A program made the translations under genes and the position numbers. A stretch of 64,000 nucleotides of DNA from Paraburkholderia caballeronis (lineage in GTDB: Bacteria > Pseudomonadota > Gammaproteobacteria > Burkholderiales > Burkholderiaceae). The notes under the pieces were generated by a model, which had not been told where the DNA came from, searched no databases, and was given only the letters and a program-made list of their open reading frames with translations. Shown piece by piece: positions 1 through 8,182 of the stretch. Position 1 is the first letter of the stretch. Every line of letters starts with the position of its first letter. The stretch covers positions 372,001 to 436,000 of the forward strand of contig NZ_FNSR01000002.1 of NCBI RefSeq assembly GCF_900104845.1, given 5' to 3'.

Positions 1-227
1 GTCACCGTCCGACGCCGCGCTGCGAAACACGGTGATATGCCACTCCGCCGACGCGTATCCCGACCCCACCCCCTGTTGCCTGACGGTCACCCCCATCGCC
101 GACAGCCCGCGAGCGCGGATCACACCGCGCGGCGGCGGCGCCCCGCTTCCCGGCATGCCATTACGGGTGCCCGAAACGACTCCTGTGGCGGCATTCCAGA
201 TAGCCGCCACGACATTGAAGGCGATGC
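1..227. other. Left-edge region, no supported gene
   Basis: This stretch precedes the Crp/Fnr gene. A minus-strand frame is open from about position 156 to the window edge and could be the start of a protein cut by the window, but it has no convincing ribosome binding site and no recognisable motif. The region probably also carries the promoter of the Crp/Fnr gene; no clear -35/-10 pair was seen. Confidence 0.3.
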
Positions 228-947
228 ATGGCACACGAGCAGCACAGCAGTGGAAACCACCTTCTCGCGGTATTGCCCGAGGCCGAGTGGATTCGCATCT
301 CCCCGCATCTGGTGCTTGTCGATATGCCGCTCGGACAGGTCATCTACGAATCCGGGCGTCGACTCAATCACGTCTATTTCCCGACGACGGCCATCGTTTC
401 GCTGCTGTACGTGATGGAAAACGGCGCATCGGGAGAAATCGCGATCGTAGGCAACGAAGGCATCGTGGGCATGGCGATCTTCATGGGCGGAGAAACGACG
501 CCTGGCCGTGCGGTCGTGCAGAGCGCGGGCAACGCGTACCGGCTCGACGCCCGTCTGCTGAAGGAGGAGTTTCATCGCGCAGGGCCGATGCAGCGGCTGC
601 TGCTGCGCTACACCCAGGCGCTGATCACACAGATGGCCCAGACCGCCGTGTGCAACCGGCATCATTCGATCGATCAGCAACTGTGCCGCTGGCTCCTGCT
701 GAGCATAGACCGGCTGCCGTCCAACGAAATGACGATGACGCAGGAACTGATCGCCAACATGCTGGGGGTACGCAGACCCGGCGTCACCGAAGCCGCAATG
801 AAATTGCAGGACGCGGGCCTGATCCGCTATAGCTACGGACACATCGAAGTCGTGGATCGCCCGAGGCTCGAAGAGCGGGTATGCGAATGTTATGCCGTCG
901 TCAAACGCGAATTCGACCGGTTGCTGCCCGATCTGCGGGCGCTTTGA
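228..947 (+). CDS. Crp/Fnr family transcriptional regulator
   Basis: Cytoplasmic DNA-binding regulator of 239 residues, the usual length for the Crp/Fnr superfamily. The N-terminal half (about residues 20-130) looks like a cyclic-nucleotide-binding-type beta barrel, with motifs such as GQVIYESGRR and a GEIAIVGNEG turn. The C-terminal part (about 150-215) is a winged helix with MTQELIANMLGVRRPGVTEA as recognition region. There is no N-terminal cysteine cluster, so an oxygen-sensing iron-sulfur Fnr is unlikely, and the effector cannot be told from sequence. It is a single gene followed by a non-coding gap. The tandem repeat GCTTTGACGG overlaps its stop codon at about 940-960. The family is certain; targets are unknown. 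Confidence 0.9.
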   Translation: MAHEQHSSGNHLLAVLPEAEWIRISPHLVLVDMPLGQVIYESGRRLNHVYFPTTAIVSLLYVMENGASGEIAIVGNEGIVGMAIFMGGETTPGRAVVQSAGNAYRLDARLLKEEFHRAGPMQRLLLRYTQALITQMAQTAVCNRHHSIDQQLCRWLLLSIDRLPSNEMTMTQELIANMLGVRRPGVTEAAMKLQDAGLIRYSYGHIEVVDRPRLEERVCECYAVVKREFDRLLPDLRAL

Positions 948-1279
948 CGGGCTTTGACGGAAAGAAGCCACGCAGACACGATTGGCTCTGTTTATCCGCA
1001 TGCGTCTTTTCGGCGGAAAGCGCCGCATTCGGGCGCCCGTGGAATTCGCGATTAGTGGGCGCCGGCCTCGTCCTCAAGCTCCGCGATCAGGCAATCGATG
1101 CCCGGTTGCGAGGTGCGCAGCGCCCGTGCGGCGGTCATCATCGGACAGGACCGAACAACCGTGTGAAACGCCTCGATCCATCTGCATTTCACCGTAGACC
1201 GACAAATATCCTTGATGACTACATTTAAGGGTTCTCTGTAAAATGTGTCACCTCACTGATTTTTGATAACGACTTCGTC
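948..1279. other. Intergenic region, no gene seen
   Basis: No reading frame here has coding character. The last 70 bases before the next gene are relatively AT-rich and presumably carry its promoter, but a -35/-10 pair with good spacing was not found. Confidence 0.4.
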
Positions 1280-2227
1280 ATGCATCGAATCGGATTCTTC
1301 GTTTGCCGCGGCCACGATGCGCTCGATCTTGCTGGACCACTTTCGGCTTTTAACCAGGTGGTCACGGCCGATGGACATACCCCCTATGATCTTCAGGTGA
1401 TCTCGCAGCCCGGAGGTCCAGTGGCCGGCAATACGGGCCTTCCGATCGAGACCAGACAGAGCGGGAAGCGCACGTTCGACACCGTCATATTCGTGGGCGG
1501 CGAGATCGATCCGATGCACGAGCCGGAGAACATCGCCGCTGCCAGGAAATTGAGCGCCAAGGCCTCGCGGGTGGCAAGCGTGTGTACAGGGGCATTCCTG
1601 CTTGCGGAAACCGGTTTGCTGGACGGCCGGAGAGCAACGACGCACTGGCGATACGCGGCTCAATTTCAGTCGCGCTTCCCTCGCACCAGGGTCGAGGGCG
1701 ATAGCATCTATATCGCGGACGGCCACGTCTGGACGTCGGCGGGCATCGCGTCCGGAATAGACCTGGCGCTCGCCATGATCGAAAAAGATATCGGCGCGAA
1801 AACCGCGCGCGCTGTCGCCAGGCTCCTCGTGGTCCCGTATCGTCGCCCAGGCGGTCAGTCCCAATTCTCCGCCATGTCGCAAATGGAGCCGGAATCGGAT
1901 CGCATCCGCATCGCGCTGAATTTTGCCAGGGAACATCTCGCTGAAGCGCTGCCTGTCGAACGACTCGCCGATGCCGCAAGCTTGAGTCTGCGGCAATTCG
2001 GACGGGCATTTCGCCGGGAAACAGGTGAAACGCCTGCCAGGGCGGTAGAGCGCCTGCGAGTCGAGGCTGCGAGACTGCGCCTGCAGGATGGCAGCGAACC
2101 GATCGAACAGATTGCTCTTGCCGTGGGATTCACCGATCCGGAACGGATGCGGAGGGCCTTCATCAAACTGCATGGACACCCGCCGCAAGCGATCCGGCGC
2201 GAGAGCAGGCTGGCCAGCGGACGCTGA
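1280..2227 (+). CDS. GlxA family AraC-type regulator with DJ-1/PfpI domain
   Basis: Transcriptional regulator of 315 residues. The N-terminal domain (about 5-170) is a DJ-1/PfpI (class I amidotransferase-like) fold with the nucleophile-elbow cysteine in VASVCTGAFLLAETGLL followed by a TTHW motif. The C-terminal domain (about 215-305) is an AraC/XylS double helix-turn-helix with ALPVERLADAASLSLRQFGR and the EPIEQIALAVGFTDPERMRR signature. Members often control catabolism of quaternary amines or nearby hydrolases. Here a second DJ-1 protein lies 0.6 kb away on the other strand, so that gene group is a plausible target. The start ATG lacks a strong ribosome binding site, but the domain begins at once after it. 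Confidence 0.93.
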   Translation: MHRIGFFVCRGHDALDLAGPLSAFNQVVTADGHTPYDLQVISQPGGPVAGNTGLPIETRQSGKRTFDTVIFVGGEIDPMHEPENIAAARKLSAKASRVASVCTGAFLLAETGLLDGRRATTHWRYAAQFQSRFPRTRVEGDSIYIADGHVWTSAGIASGIDLALAMIEKDIGAKTARAVARLLVVPYRRPGGQSQFSAMSQMEPESDRIRIALNFAREHLAEALPVERLADAASLSLRQFGRAFRRETGETPARAVERLRVEAARLRLQDGSEPIEQIALAVGFTDPERMRRAFIKLHGHPPQAIRRESRLASGR

Positions 2228-2236
2228 CCGATCGAC

Positions 2237-2264
2237 GGCCGACCCGCGCGCTGCCTGGTCGGCC
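2237..2264. terminator. Hairpin between convergent genes
   Basis: GGCCGACC at 2237-2244 is the exact reverse complement of GGTCGGCC at 2257-2264, giving an 8-bp stem with a 12-base loop 10 bases after the regulator's stop codon. There is no T-run, so termination activity is only inferred from its position between convergent genes. Confidence 0.4.
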
Positions 2265-2337
2265 TCCGTCTAAAGGCACCATGGCGCTTTCGGTGCGTGA
2301 CTATCTATTTCGCCGGACGTTCAACGACCATCGGATT

Positions 2338-2802
2338 TCAGCGCGCGTAGTCGTTCCAGATGTCGCGATGCAACTTCCAGGCGCCGCCCTCCTTCAGGAA
2401 AACGAGGATCTGCTTGGCGCGAAGTTTGAGCTTTCCGTCATGGTCATGGACCTCCGCATCCGAAACCTCCGTTACGATCCGATCATTACCGTAGAACTCG
2501 TAATGGCTGAACGATACGGTGTCGGGCTTTGCTCCGGCATACCCTTTGGTGAAGTATTCAGCGATCGCGCTGCCACCCGTGACTTTGTCGCCGCCGGGCG
2601 GCAAGAGCGTGCCGTCTTTCGTATAGAGGCGGCCTATCGCCTCATAGTCCCCGCGTCCGAACGCTTCCGCCCATCGCGCGTTCTCGGCCTTGATGGCCGC
2701 TTCGGTCTGAGACTGCGAGCCAGCGGCAGTTGCTGGCGCGGCAAATGCAAAAAGGGGGAGACAGGCTGCAAGAGCAGCCGCACAACGACGAATCTGTCGC
2801 AT
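2338..2802 (-). CDS. Exported NTF2-like (SgcJ/EcaC or DUF4440-type) protein
   Basis: Small exported protein of 154 residues. Residues 1-27 form a signal peptide (RR, then a hydrophobic Ala/Leu stretch, then ATAA). The rest is a single NTF2-like/SnoaL fold of the SgcJ/EcaC type, with the characteristic WAEAFGRGDYEAIGRLYTKDGTLLPPGGD and a C-terminal GAWKLHRDIWN strand. Proteins of this fold are ligand-binding or small isomerase/hydrolase domains; the ligand is not predictable. It is the last gene of a minus-strand group following the DJ-1 and SDR genes (61-base gap to the DJ-1 gene), suggesting co-transcription. Confidence 0.85.
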   Translation of the reverse strand: MRQIRRCAAALAACLPLFAFAAPATAAGSQSQTEAAIKAENARWAEAFGRGDYEAIGRLYTKDGTLLPPGGDKVTGGSAIAEYFTKGYAGAKPDTVSFSHYEFYGNDRIVTEVSDAEVHDHDGKLKLRAKQILVFLKEGGAWKLHRDIWNDYAR

Positions 2803-2863
2803 TTAATGATTTCCGGTCTTGACTTGAATGGAAGGGAGTTACACCCGATTGAACACGGGGGTT

Positions 2864-3718
2864 TCAGCGAACGCCTGGGATTCGTGCGAGTCCCCTGGAT
2901 GCGCCGGGCAGTTCCTTGTCGACCATCGCGATGACTTCCGGCCGCGCGTCTCTCGGATGACCGGAATGGAACGGCGGAGCGGGATCGTATTCGATCGCGA
3001 GTTGCGTGAATTCGGCGGCCTGTTGACCGCGCAGCTTCGCCGCAACGCGAAGTGCGAAGTCGATGCCCGCTGTCACGCCGCCGCCGCTCATGAACCGGCC
3101 GTTGTCGTCTTCGACGAAACGATCCGGAACGGGGATCGCGCCATATTCGGACAGCTTGTTGACGAAGGCCCAATGGCAGGCGCTTCGCTTGCCCTTGAGA
3201 ACGCCCGTTGCGGCGAGCACGAGCGATCCGTTGCAGACCGACGTAACATGTTTGGCGCTATCAGCCAGACGCCGGATCTGCGCTTGATACTCCGGGCGCA
3301 TCGGCGCCGCCAGATTGGACCCGCCGGGGACCAGGATCACGTCGGTCTTCTCAATGTCGGCCAGTCGTTCAGTCTTGCCGTACACGACGCCAAATTCGAG
3401 GGTCACGCTGCCCCCATTGAGGCTCGCATAGCGAACGTTCGTATTCGGCAGCCGATGGAAAATCTCGCTGGGGCCGGCGAAGTCGAGAAGCGTCCCGCCA
3501 TCGTAATTGACGATCAAAATATCGAGGGGATCGTTCGGGGCAAGTTCCCCTTCGCTGCCTGCCTGCGCAAGAACCGGCGCGGCGCGGCCAGGCAAGGCCA
3601 CGCCGCCCAGGACGGCGCCGAGCGTGGCGATGCTTCCAAACTTGAGAATATCGCGGCGCGAATGGCCTGCCCGGGTGAGCCGCTCGTCGGAGACGTTGTT
3701 TTCGCTATGGTCGGTCAA
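2864..3718 (-). CDS. Tat-exported DJ-1/PfpI family protein
   Basis: Protein of 284 residues if the TTG at 3718 is used. That codon is preceded by AAGGA about 10 bases upstream, and the open frame further upstream looks non-coding. Residues about 20-50 resemble a twin-arginine signal (SRRDILKFGSIATLGAVLGG), predicting periplasmic export. The remaining part is a DJ-1/PfpI domain with the nucleophile cysteine in TSVCNGSLVLAATGVL and a following CHW motif, as in isocyanide hydratase-like proteins. The same elbow occurs in the GlxA regulator nearby. It lies between SDR and NTF2-like genes on the same strand. The substrate is unknown, and the TTG start is an inference. Confidence 0.85.
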   Translation of the reverse strand: MTDHSENNVSDERLTRAGHSRRDILKFGSIATLGAVLGGVALPGRAAPVLAQAGSEGELAPNDPLDILIVNYDGGTLLDFAGPSEIFHRLPNTNVRYASLNGGSVTLEFGVVYGKTERLADIEKTDVILVPGGSNLAAPMRPEYQAQIRRLADSAKHVTSVCNGSLVLAATGVLKGKRSACHWAFVNKLSEYGAIPVPDRFVEDDNGRFMSGGGVTAGIDFALRVAAKLRGQQAAEFTQLAIEYDPAPPFHSGHPRDARPEVIAMVDKELPGASRGLARIPGVR

Positions 3719-3869
3719 GATAATTTTTCCTTGTACTTCGGCCCCTCTGCGAGCGCAGCCAGGTTGGGCCGGATTGAAGAACCACCACGACGAAGAGCGT
3801 GGCGGGCGTGCGATCAGGATGCGGAGGAGCCGGGACGACGTGCACGGCTCCGGATCGGGAACTGAAGCC

Positions 3870-4616
3870 TCAAAGCTGCGAAGCGCCGCCATCGACGACC
3901 AGTTCGGTGCCGACGACATAGGAGGACTCATCGCTGGCGAGATAGAGCGCCGCATAAGCAACGTCCTCGGCCTTGCCCATGTAACCCACCGGAATGGCTT
4001 TGGCGAACTCGGCCTTGCGGTCGCGAACCCACTCATCGGACATGCCCCACCTGGAGATCAGCGGCGTGTCCATCGCGCCCGGCGCGATCGCGTTGAAGCG
4101 GATCTTGCGGTCGAGAAACTCGTAGGACCAGCTACGGGCAAGTGATCGCACCGCGGCCTTCGCCGCCGCGGTCAACGAGATGCCATGCTGGCCGGTCTGC
4201 GCGACGAACGAAGTATTGAGGATGACCGAGGCCCCCTCCCGCAAGTCCGGCAGCACCGCCTGAAGCGTGAACACCACGCCCTTGACGTTGATGTCCATGA
4301 TCTCGTTGTAGAGACCTTCGTCGATGTCGTCGACCGCGGACGGGAAGGCTCGACCCGCGTTGGCGAACAGGACATCGAGGCCGCCGAACTGCTCTTTCAC
4401 TTCAGCGGCAATCGCCCGCATGTCCTCGATCGAACGGACGTCGCCCTTGAGAACGAGCGCGTTCTCGCCAAGCTCGGCCTTCACGCGCTCGAATACGGTG
4501 GCGTCGCGACCCGTAACCGCTACCCGGGCGCCTTCGGCAATGAACAGCCTGGCCGTCGCGAGACCGATGCCGCTAGTCCCGCCCGTGATCAAAGCTGACT
4601 TGTTTTTAAGCCTCAT
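3870..4616 (-). CDS. SDR family oxidoreductase lacking the usual catalytic Tyr
   Basis: Short-chain dehydrogenase/reductase fold of 248 residues, the classical length. The Rossmann motif TGGTSGIGLATA is near residues 11-22, and LFANAGRAF corresponds to the NNAG motif. At the active site the sequence reads GISLTAAAKAAVRSLARSW. The lysine is present, but the position four residues before it, normally tyrosine, is threonine (read as codon ACC). The enzyme may therefore be catalytically altered, or use another residue. The C-terminal VVGTELVVDGG motif is intact. It is the first gene of a minus-strand group with the DJ-1 and NTF2-like genes. Substrate unknown. Confidence 0.88.
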   Translation of the reverse strand: MRLKNKSALITGGTSGIGLATARLFIAEGARVAVTGRDATVFERVKAELGENALVLKGDVRSIEDMRAIAAEVKEQFGGLDVLFANAGRAFPSAVDDIDEGLYNEIMDINVKGVVFTLQAVLPDLREGASVILNTSFVAQTGQHGISLTAAAKAAVRSLARSWSYEFLDRKIRFNAIAPGAMDTPLISRWGMSDEWVRDRKAEFAKAIPVGYMGKAEDVAYAALYLASDESSYVVGTELVVDGGASQL

Positions 4617-5092
4617 CTTCTGTTCCTTTATCTACGTCGTGATTGACCAGGCCGGAGGTTCGAAGCGCAATCGTGTTGGTGCGCCTGTCTCGGCCTGATC
4701 TTCCACGCGAAGTATGGAACGCGACGCAGAAGGCGCAAAGGTCTTATAACCCTCAAAAAACGCCATCCGATCGCAGGCTGTTGGCCGAATGGCTGCCCTG
4801 ACGTGCGGATCCGCGTCGCTGCCGGATGGACCCGCTTTCGCGCTTGATTAAGGAAGGGTCGGCGAGATGCCGTCGGTAGTGAAGGCGCTGGCGCGACGGG
4901 TATGACGACGGTCGCCGTCACGCACGGGACGGGTTTGCACACGAAATGGCGGAGCAGTTCCTGGCCGGCCCAATGACATCGTGCAGGGCCGCCAGATCCG
5001 AAGGGTCGGCGGGGATGTGGAACGAGTCGAATAACCGCGACGCAGGAAAACAGGGAGACGCCCGTTTCGGACGGGCATCTCCGCTTTCACTC
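4617..5092. other. Intergenic region, no intact gene
   Basis: No intact coding frame is supported. Short minus-strand stretches near 4940-5040 translate to protein-like segments that are interrupted, and they may be decayed gene pieces next to the LysR remnant. The end adjoining 4616 presumably carries the promoter of the SDR group. Confidence 0.35.
5056..5080 (-). terminator. Hairpin after the LysR remnant
   Basis: The arms at 5056-5065 and 5071-5080 are complementary over ten positions with one mismatch (core GCCCGT/ACGGGC) around a five-base loop. It lies 13 bases past the stop codon of the LysR fragment, so it is probably that gene's surviving terminator. Confidence 0.55.
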
Positions 5093-5311
5093 CTATCGTT
5101 GCGCTTTCGTCCGCGAGTCGGTCGTGGAGCAACCGTCCGTCATGAAGTCGATGACACGCCGCAATCTGGGCGTCACGTGCGTGGCCGACGGCCACATGGT
5201 TCTGAAATACCCGCTGCTTTCCTCCGCACCGGGAAGGACGACCAGCAACCGGTAATCGGCCAGCCACTCGTCGATCGCATAGTCGGGCAGGAACGCGATG
5301 CCGGCCCCCTG
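5093..5311 (-). pseudogene. C-terminal remnant of a LysR-type regulator
   Basis: Reading the minus strand from about 5311 to the TAG at 5093-5095 gives about 72 residues typical of the end of a LysR effector-binding domain. It contains QGAGIAFLPDYAIDEWL, the common strand-helix that precedes the last helix, followed by LLVVLPG and a C-terminal helix RLRRVIDFM. No helix-turn-helix or first effector subdomain is present upstream, where the neighbouring sequence leads into the DUF308 gene. The gene therefore survives only as its last quarter, with its terminator hairpin. Loss by deletion is the simplest explanation. Confidence 0.7.
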
Positions 5312-5407
5312 GTGTGAGCGCTTTCAAACGGCCGCATGTCCGAAGCAGTGCGTCGCCAATAAGGCTGCGAGACTGCTCCGGACCACGCCAACGTGGCATG
5401 CAAGCGT

Positions 5408-5983
5408 TCAGGCAACCCTGCGCCGCGCTGCCATCACGTGCAGCGAGATGGCGGATATCAGGAAATAGATCGCGCCCACAGCCGCATAGCCGGCGATCTT
5501 GATGATGGCGGGCGGCGCAGACGCGTGGCTTTGCACGATGAAAAACGTGCCGGCCAGCGCGGATTGCGCGCCGCTCAAGACCATCGCCCACTGGGCACCG
5601 AAGTGCTTCCAGCGGCGCACAGCGGTGCCGAGCTGGAGCACGCCCGAAAGAATGGCCCAAACGCCGAACACCGTGAGCACGGCGTACATCGCTGAACCCA
5701 GCGCCAGGAACACGGCAACCGTCGTGATCGCACTGATCGCGACGTTGGCAGCCTGGGTGCGGTTTATGGCCATGCCGCCGCTACGCGACATGTCGACGAA
5801 ATTCGCAAGTGCATCCCAGGCGGGATAAACGACGAACAGGATCGCCGCTCCGGCCGGACTTTGCCGGCCGACGGAAAGCGCCAGTGCAACCCAGATCAGG
5901 GAAAATACCGCTCGGGAAAAGTAATACCGCTTCAGCCATCGCTCCTGGTTGGGGCGACTGAAATCAGGGTGACGGTCAACCAT
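5408..5983 (-). CDS. DUF308/HdeD-like membrane protein
   Basis: Integral membrane protein of 191 residues with about five or six hydrophobic segments (around 25-60, 80-105, 105-125, 135-155 and 162-182). It resembles the DUF308/HdeD-type family of small inner-membrane proteins; HdeD itself is linked to acid resistance, but no activity is shown for this type. A strong AAGGAG ribosome binding site lies 6 bases before ATG 5983. A truncated paralogue at 8183-8458 shares FGVWA, LSGA/SSGA and GAIYF/GAVYF motifs. A perfect 32-base palindrome at 6098-6129 lies about 115 bases upstream and is a candidate operator. Confidence 0.8.
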   Translation of the reverse strand: MVDRHPDFSRPNQERWLKRYYFSRAVFSLIWVALALSVGRQSPAGAAILFVVYPAWDALANFVDMSRSGGMAINRTQAANVAISAITTVAVFLALGSAMYAVLTVFGVWAILSGVLQLGTAVRRWKHFGAQWAMVLSGAQSALAGTFFIVQSHASAPPAIIKIAGYAAVGAIYFLISAISLHVMAARRRVA

Positions 5984-6097
5984 TTACACTCCTTGTCATA
6001 TCCGGCCATCGCTCCGGCCGGTCTGGGTAATTTCAAAAAAAACGGGACAGCAGCCTGATCGTTTTTTACCGCGCCAAGTATCGCAACCCGGCAGACT

Positions 6098-6129
6098 GGC
6101 CGCTATCGGTCAGATGACCGATAGCGGCC
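6098..6129. promoter_or_regulatory. Perfect 32-bp palindrome, candidate operator
   Basis: Two 15-base arms are exact reverse complements around the central GA. The core is ATCGGTCA-GA-TGACCGAT. It sits between the divergent DUF308 (minus) and HD/LuxR (plus) genes. The same core recurs at 8531-8558 upstream of the DUF308 paralogue, which argues for a shared regulator site rather than a terminator. Confidence 0.7.
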
Positions 6130-6283
6130 GGTTTCTCCAGCGGCCTGCCTCGGTATCCATGGGCATCGCGCACCATCGTTATGCCTGCGTCGCGCGCGGC
6201 CTCGAAAGCTCAAACGCGCGCATAAGCCTGTACGTCGCGTATGATTATTTGCCCCACCCTCATGAATTGTTCCGCCCTATTCG

Positions 6284-7756
6284 ATGTCCGACGCTGAAGC
6301 CAATCACGCCGCGCTGCGCATATTCGACTCTGTGAGGGCGCTTGCTTTCATCGGCGATCTAAGCATGGGACAGCCCACCGACCATTCGTTGCGCACCGGC
6401 TGGCTGGCGGCGCGACTCGCGCACGCGGCCGGACTCGACGCATCGGTTTGCGATGCGGTCCGCGAAGTGTCGCTGCTGCGCTGGTCGGGTTGCACGGCAA
6501 ACGCAGCGGGTTTCGCGCAGGTGTTCGGCGACGACGTGGCAATCCGCACCGCGATGCTCGAAAGCAGGCCGGGCATGGCCGAGGCAATCGGTAATGCCGG
6601 CGCAGCCATGGTCCCGCTGGCGCAGGTTCACTGCGAAGTATCGGGCGAGGTCGCGCGCATACTGGGCCTTTCGACGATGACCGAAACGGCGTTACGGCAC
6701 ATTTTCGAAACCTGGGACGGCAACGGACTGCCCGCGCGACTCGCGCACGAGAAGGTCCCGGCGGCCGTGCTGGTCGTCGCGCTGGCCGGCGATCTGGAGG
6801 TGTTCAGCCGCGCGTACGGCGTCGAGCAGGCGCTCGGATTGATCGGGCAACGCGCCGGCACGAGATATCCGGCGCGCCTCGTCGAGACGGCTGCAAGCCA
6901 CGCCGGAAACTGGCTGGCGGAACTGGAGCGTGCATCGCTGGCCGATTTCGATGCCGCGCTGGCGACGTCCGACATGCAGGGTTCGACGTCGGCGGAATTG
7001 ATCGCCGACGTCATCGATCTGAAGTTGCCGTGGATGACCGGTTTTTCGCGTTCGGTCGCGGTGACGGCGGCCGGGTGTTACGCCCGTCTCGCGTCGGACG
7101 ATGCCGGGCGCGAACTCGTGTACCGGGCTGGCCTGATTCACGGCATCGGCCGGGCCGCCGTGCCTAACGACGTGTGGAACCGGCCCGCGTCGTTGCCTGC
7201 GAGCGCGTGGGAAAAGGTGCGGCTGGTGCCGTACTGGACAGAGCGCGCCGGCAGGCAGACCGGCGCGCTGGGCGAAGCCGCCGTACTCGCGTCGTATGCG
7301 TACGAACGGCAGGACGGTTCAGGATATTTCCGCGGCGCGCGCGATCCGGCGCTGACACTGGAGGCTCGCGTGCTCGCTGCGTCGGTGGCGTGGGTTGCGT
7401 TGCGCTCGATGCGGCCGTGGCGCGCCGCGCTGACCGACGAGGCCGCCGCCCGCCTGTTGCGGGAAGAAGCAGCAAACGGCCGGTTATGCGGCGAGGCGGT
7501 GGGCGCGCTGGTGGCGGAAGGCGTTCCCGTCGCGAAACGCGTCGCACGAGGCGCGTCGCATAGCCCGCGCCTGTCTGCGCGAGAAATCGACGTGCTGCGC
7601 GCGATCTCCCGGGGTGCGAGCAACAAGGAGGTCGCCCAGGCGCTGACCATGAGTCCGAGCACGGTACGAACCCACGTCGAGAAGGCGTTTCGCAAACTCG
7701 AATGTTCGACGCGCGCTGCGGCGACCCTCAAGGCGTCGGCGATGGGCCTGATCTGA
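6284..7756 (+). CDS. HD-domain protein fused to LuxR-type DNA-binding domain
   Basis: Regulator-like protein of 490 residues. The N-terminal part has an HD-superfamily look (DHSLRTGWLAARLAHAAGLD near residue 34). The second half (about 275-380) resembles an HD-GYP domain, but its signature motifs are altered. Where HD-GYP enzymes have HDIGK it has HGIGR, and the GYP-side motif reads RQDGSGYFRG. Cyclic-di-GMP hydrolysis is thus doubtful, and a sensory role is more likely. The C-terminus (about 425-490) is a LuxR/FixJ helix-turn-helix with LSAREIDVLRAISRGASNKE and SPSTVRTHVEKAFRKL. It is transcribed divergently from the DUF308 gene across the 6098-6129 palindrome. The ribosome binding site is weak. 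Confidence 0.85.
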   Translation: MSDAEANHAALRIFDSVRALAFIGDLSMGQPTDHSLRTGWLAARLAHAAGLDASVCDAVREVSLLRWSGCTANAAGFAQVFGDDVAIRTAMLESRPGMAEAIGNAGAAMVPLAQVHCEVSGEVARILGLSTMTETALRHIFETWDGNGLPARLAHEKVPAAVLVVALAGDLEVFSRAYGVEQALGLIGQRAGTRYPARLVETAASHAGNWLAELERASLADFDAALATSDMQGSTSAELIADVIDLKLPWMTGFSRSVAVTAAGCYARLASDDAGRELVYRAGLIHGIGRAAVPNDVWNRPASLPASAWEKVRLVPYWTERAGRQTGALGEAAVLASYAYERQDGSGYFRGARDPALTLEARVLAASVAWVALRSMRPWRAALTDEAAARLLREEAANGRLCGEAVGALVAEGVPVAKRVARGASHSPRLSAREIDVLRAISRGASNKEVAQALTMSPSTVRTHVEKAFRKLECSTRAAATLKASAMGLI

Positions 7757-7774
7757 CGGCATGGCGTCGCCGCG

Positions 7775-8116
7775 TCAACGAAGCGGATCGGCCAGCACGA
7801 TATCCGGCACGCCGCCCGCCTGCACCATGATATAGACGACGTCCTCGTCCGTTTCGTTCTTGACGTGATGAATGACGCCGGGATCGATCGAGTAGAAATC
7901 GCGTACCCGGGCGCTCCGGATATGGCCGTCGATATTCAACTCTACGGTCAGCACGCCGCTCACCACGAGAAACCGGTCGCTGACGTTCGTATGGTGATGC
8001 CATTGCGTTTCGCCACCGGCTTGAACCGTCGTTCGGTGGACCGTGTAGCCATCCTCGCGCAACAGCATCTGATACTGCACCTTGCCATTGGCAAGCGGAA
8101 TATCCTTGTCGTCCAT
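7775..8116 (-). CDS. Cupin domain protein
   Basis: Single-domain cupin of 113 residues if ATG 8116 is used; that start has GAGGG eight bases upstream, while the alternative ATG 8131 has only a weak site. The first cupin motif is visible as GGETQWHHHTNVSDRFLVVSG, with the metal-ligand histidines and a Glu replaced by Asp, and the second around DPGVIHHVKN. Such proteins bind a metal and act as small isomerases, dioxygenases or sensors; the substrate is unknown. It is convergent with the HD/LuxR gene (18 bases apart) and on the same strand as the DUF308 fragment just upstream. Confidence 0.88.
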   Translation of the reverse strand: MDDKDIPLANGKVQYQMLLREDGYTVHRTTVQAGGETQWHHHTNVSDRFLVVSGVLTVELNIDGHIRSARVRDFYSIDPGVIHHVKNETDEDVVYIMVQAGGVPDIVLADPLR

Positions 8117-8182
8117 CTCATGCACCCTCATGCACCTATGAGTATCGATGACGCATCGACCGGCGTTCGGGTAGCCGGTCGT

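Noticed and set aside
1..156. Partial minus-strand gene at the left edge
   Set aside because: Only about 50 residues are visible; no ribosome binding site or motif supports it.
120..1028. Long minus-strand open frame opposite the Crp/Fnr gene
   Set aside because: It lies antisense to a clear Crp/Fnr protein and its translation is low-complexity Arg/His-rich without motifs.
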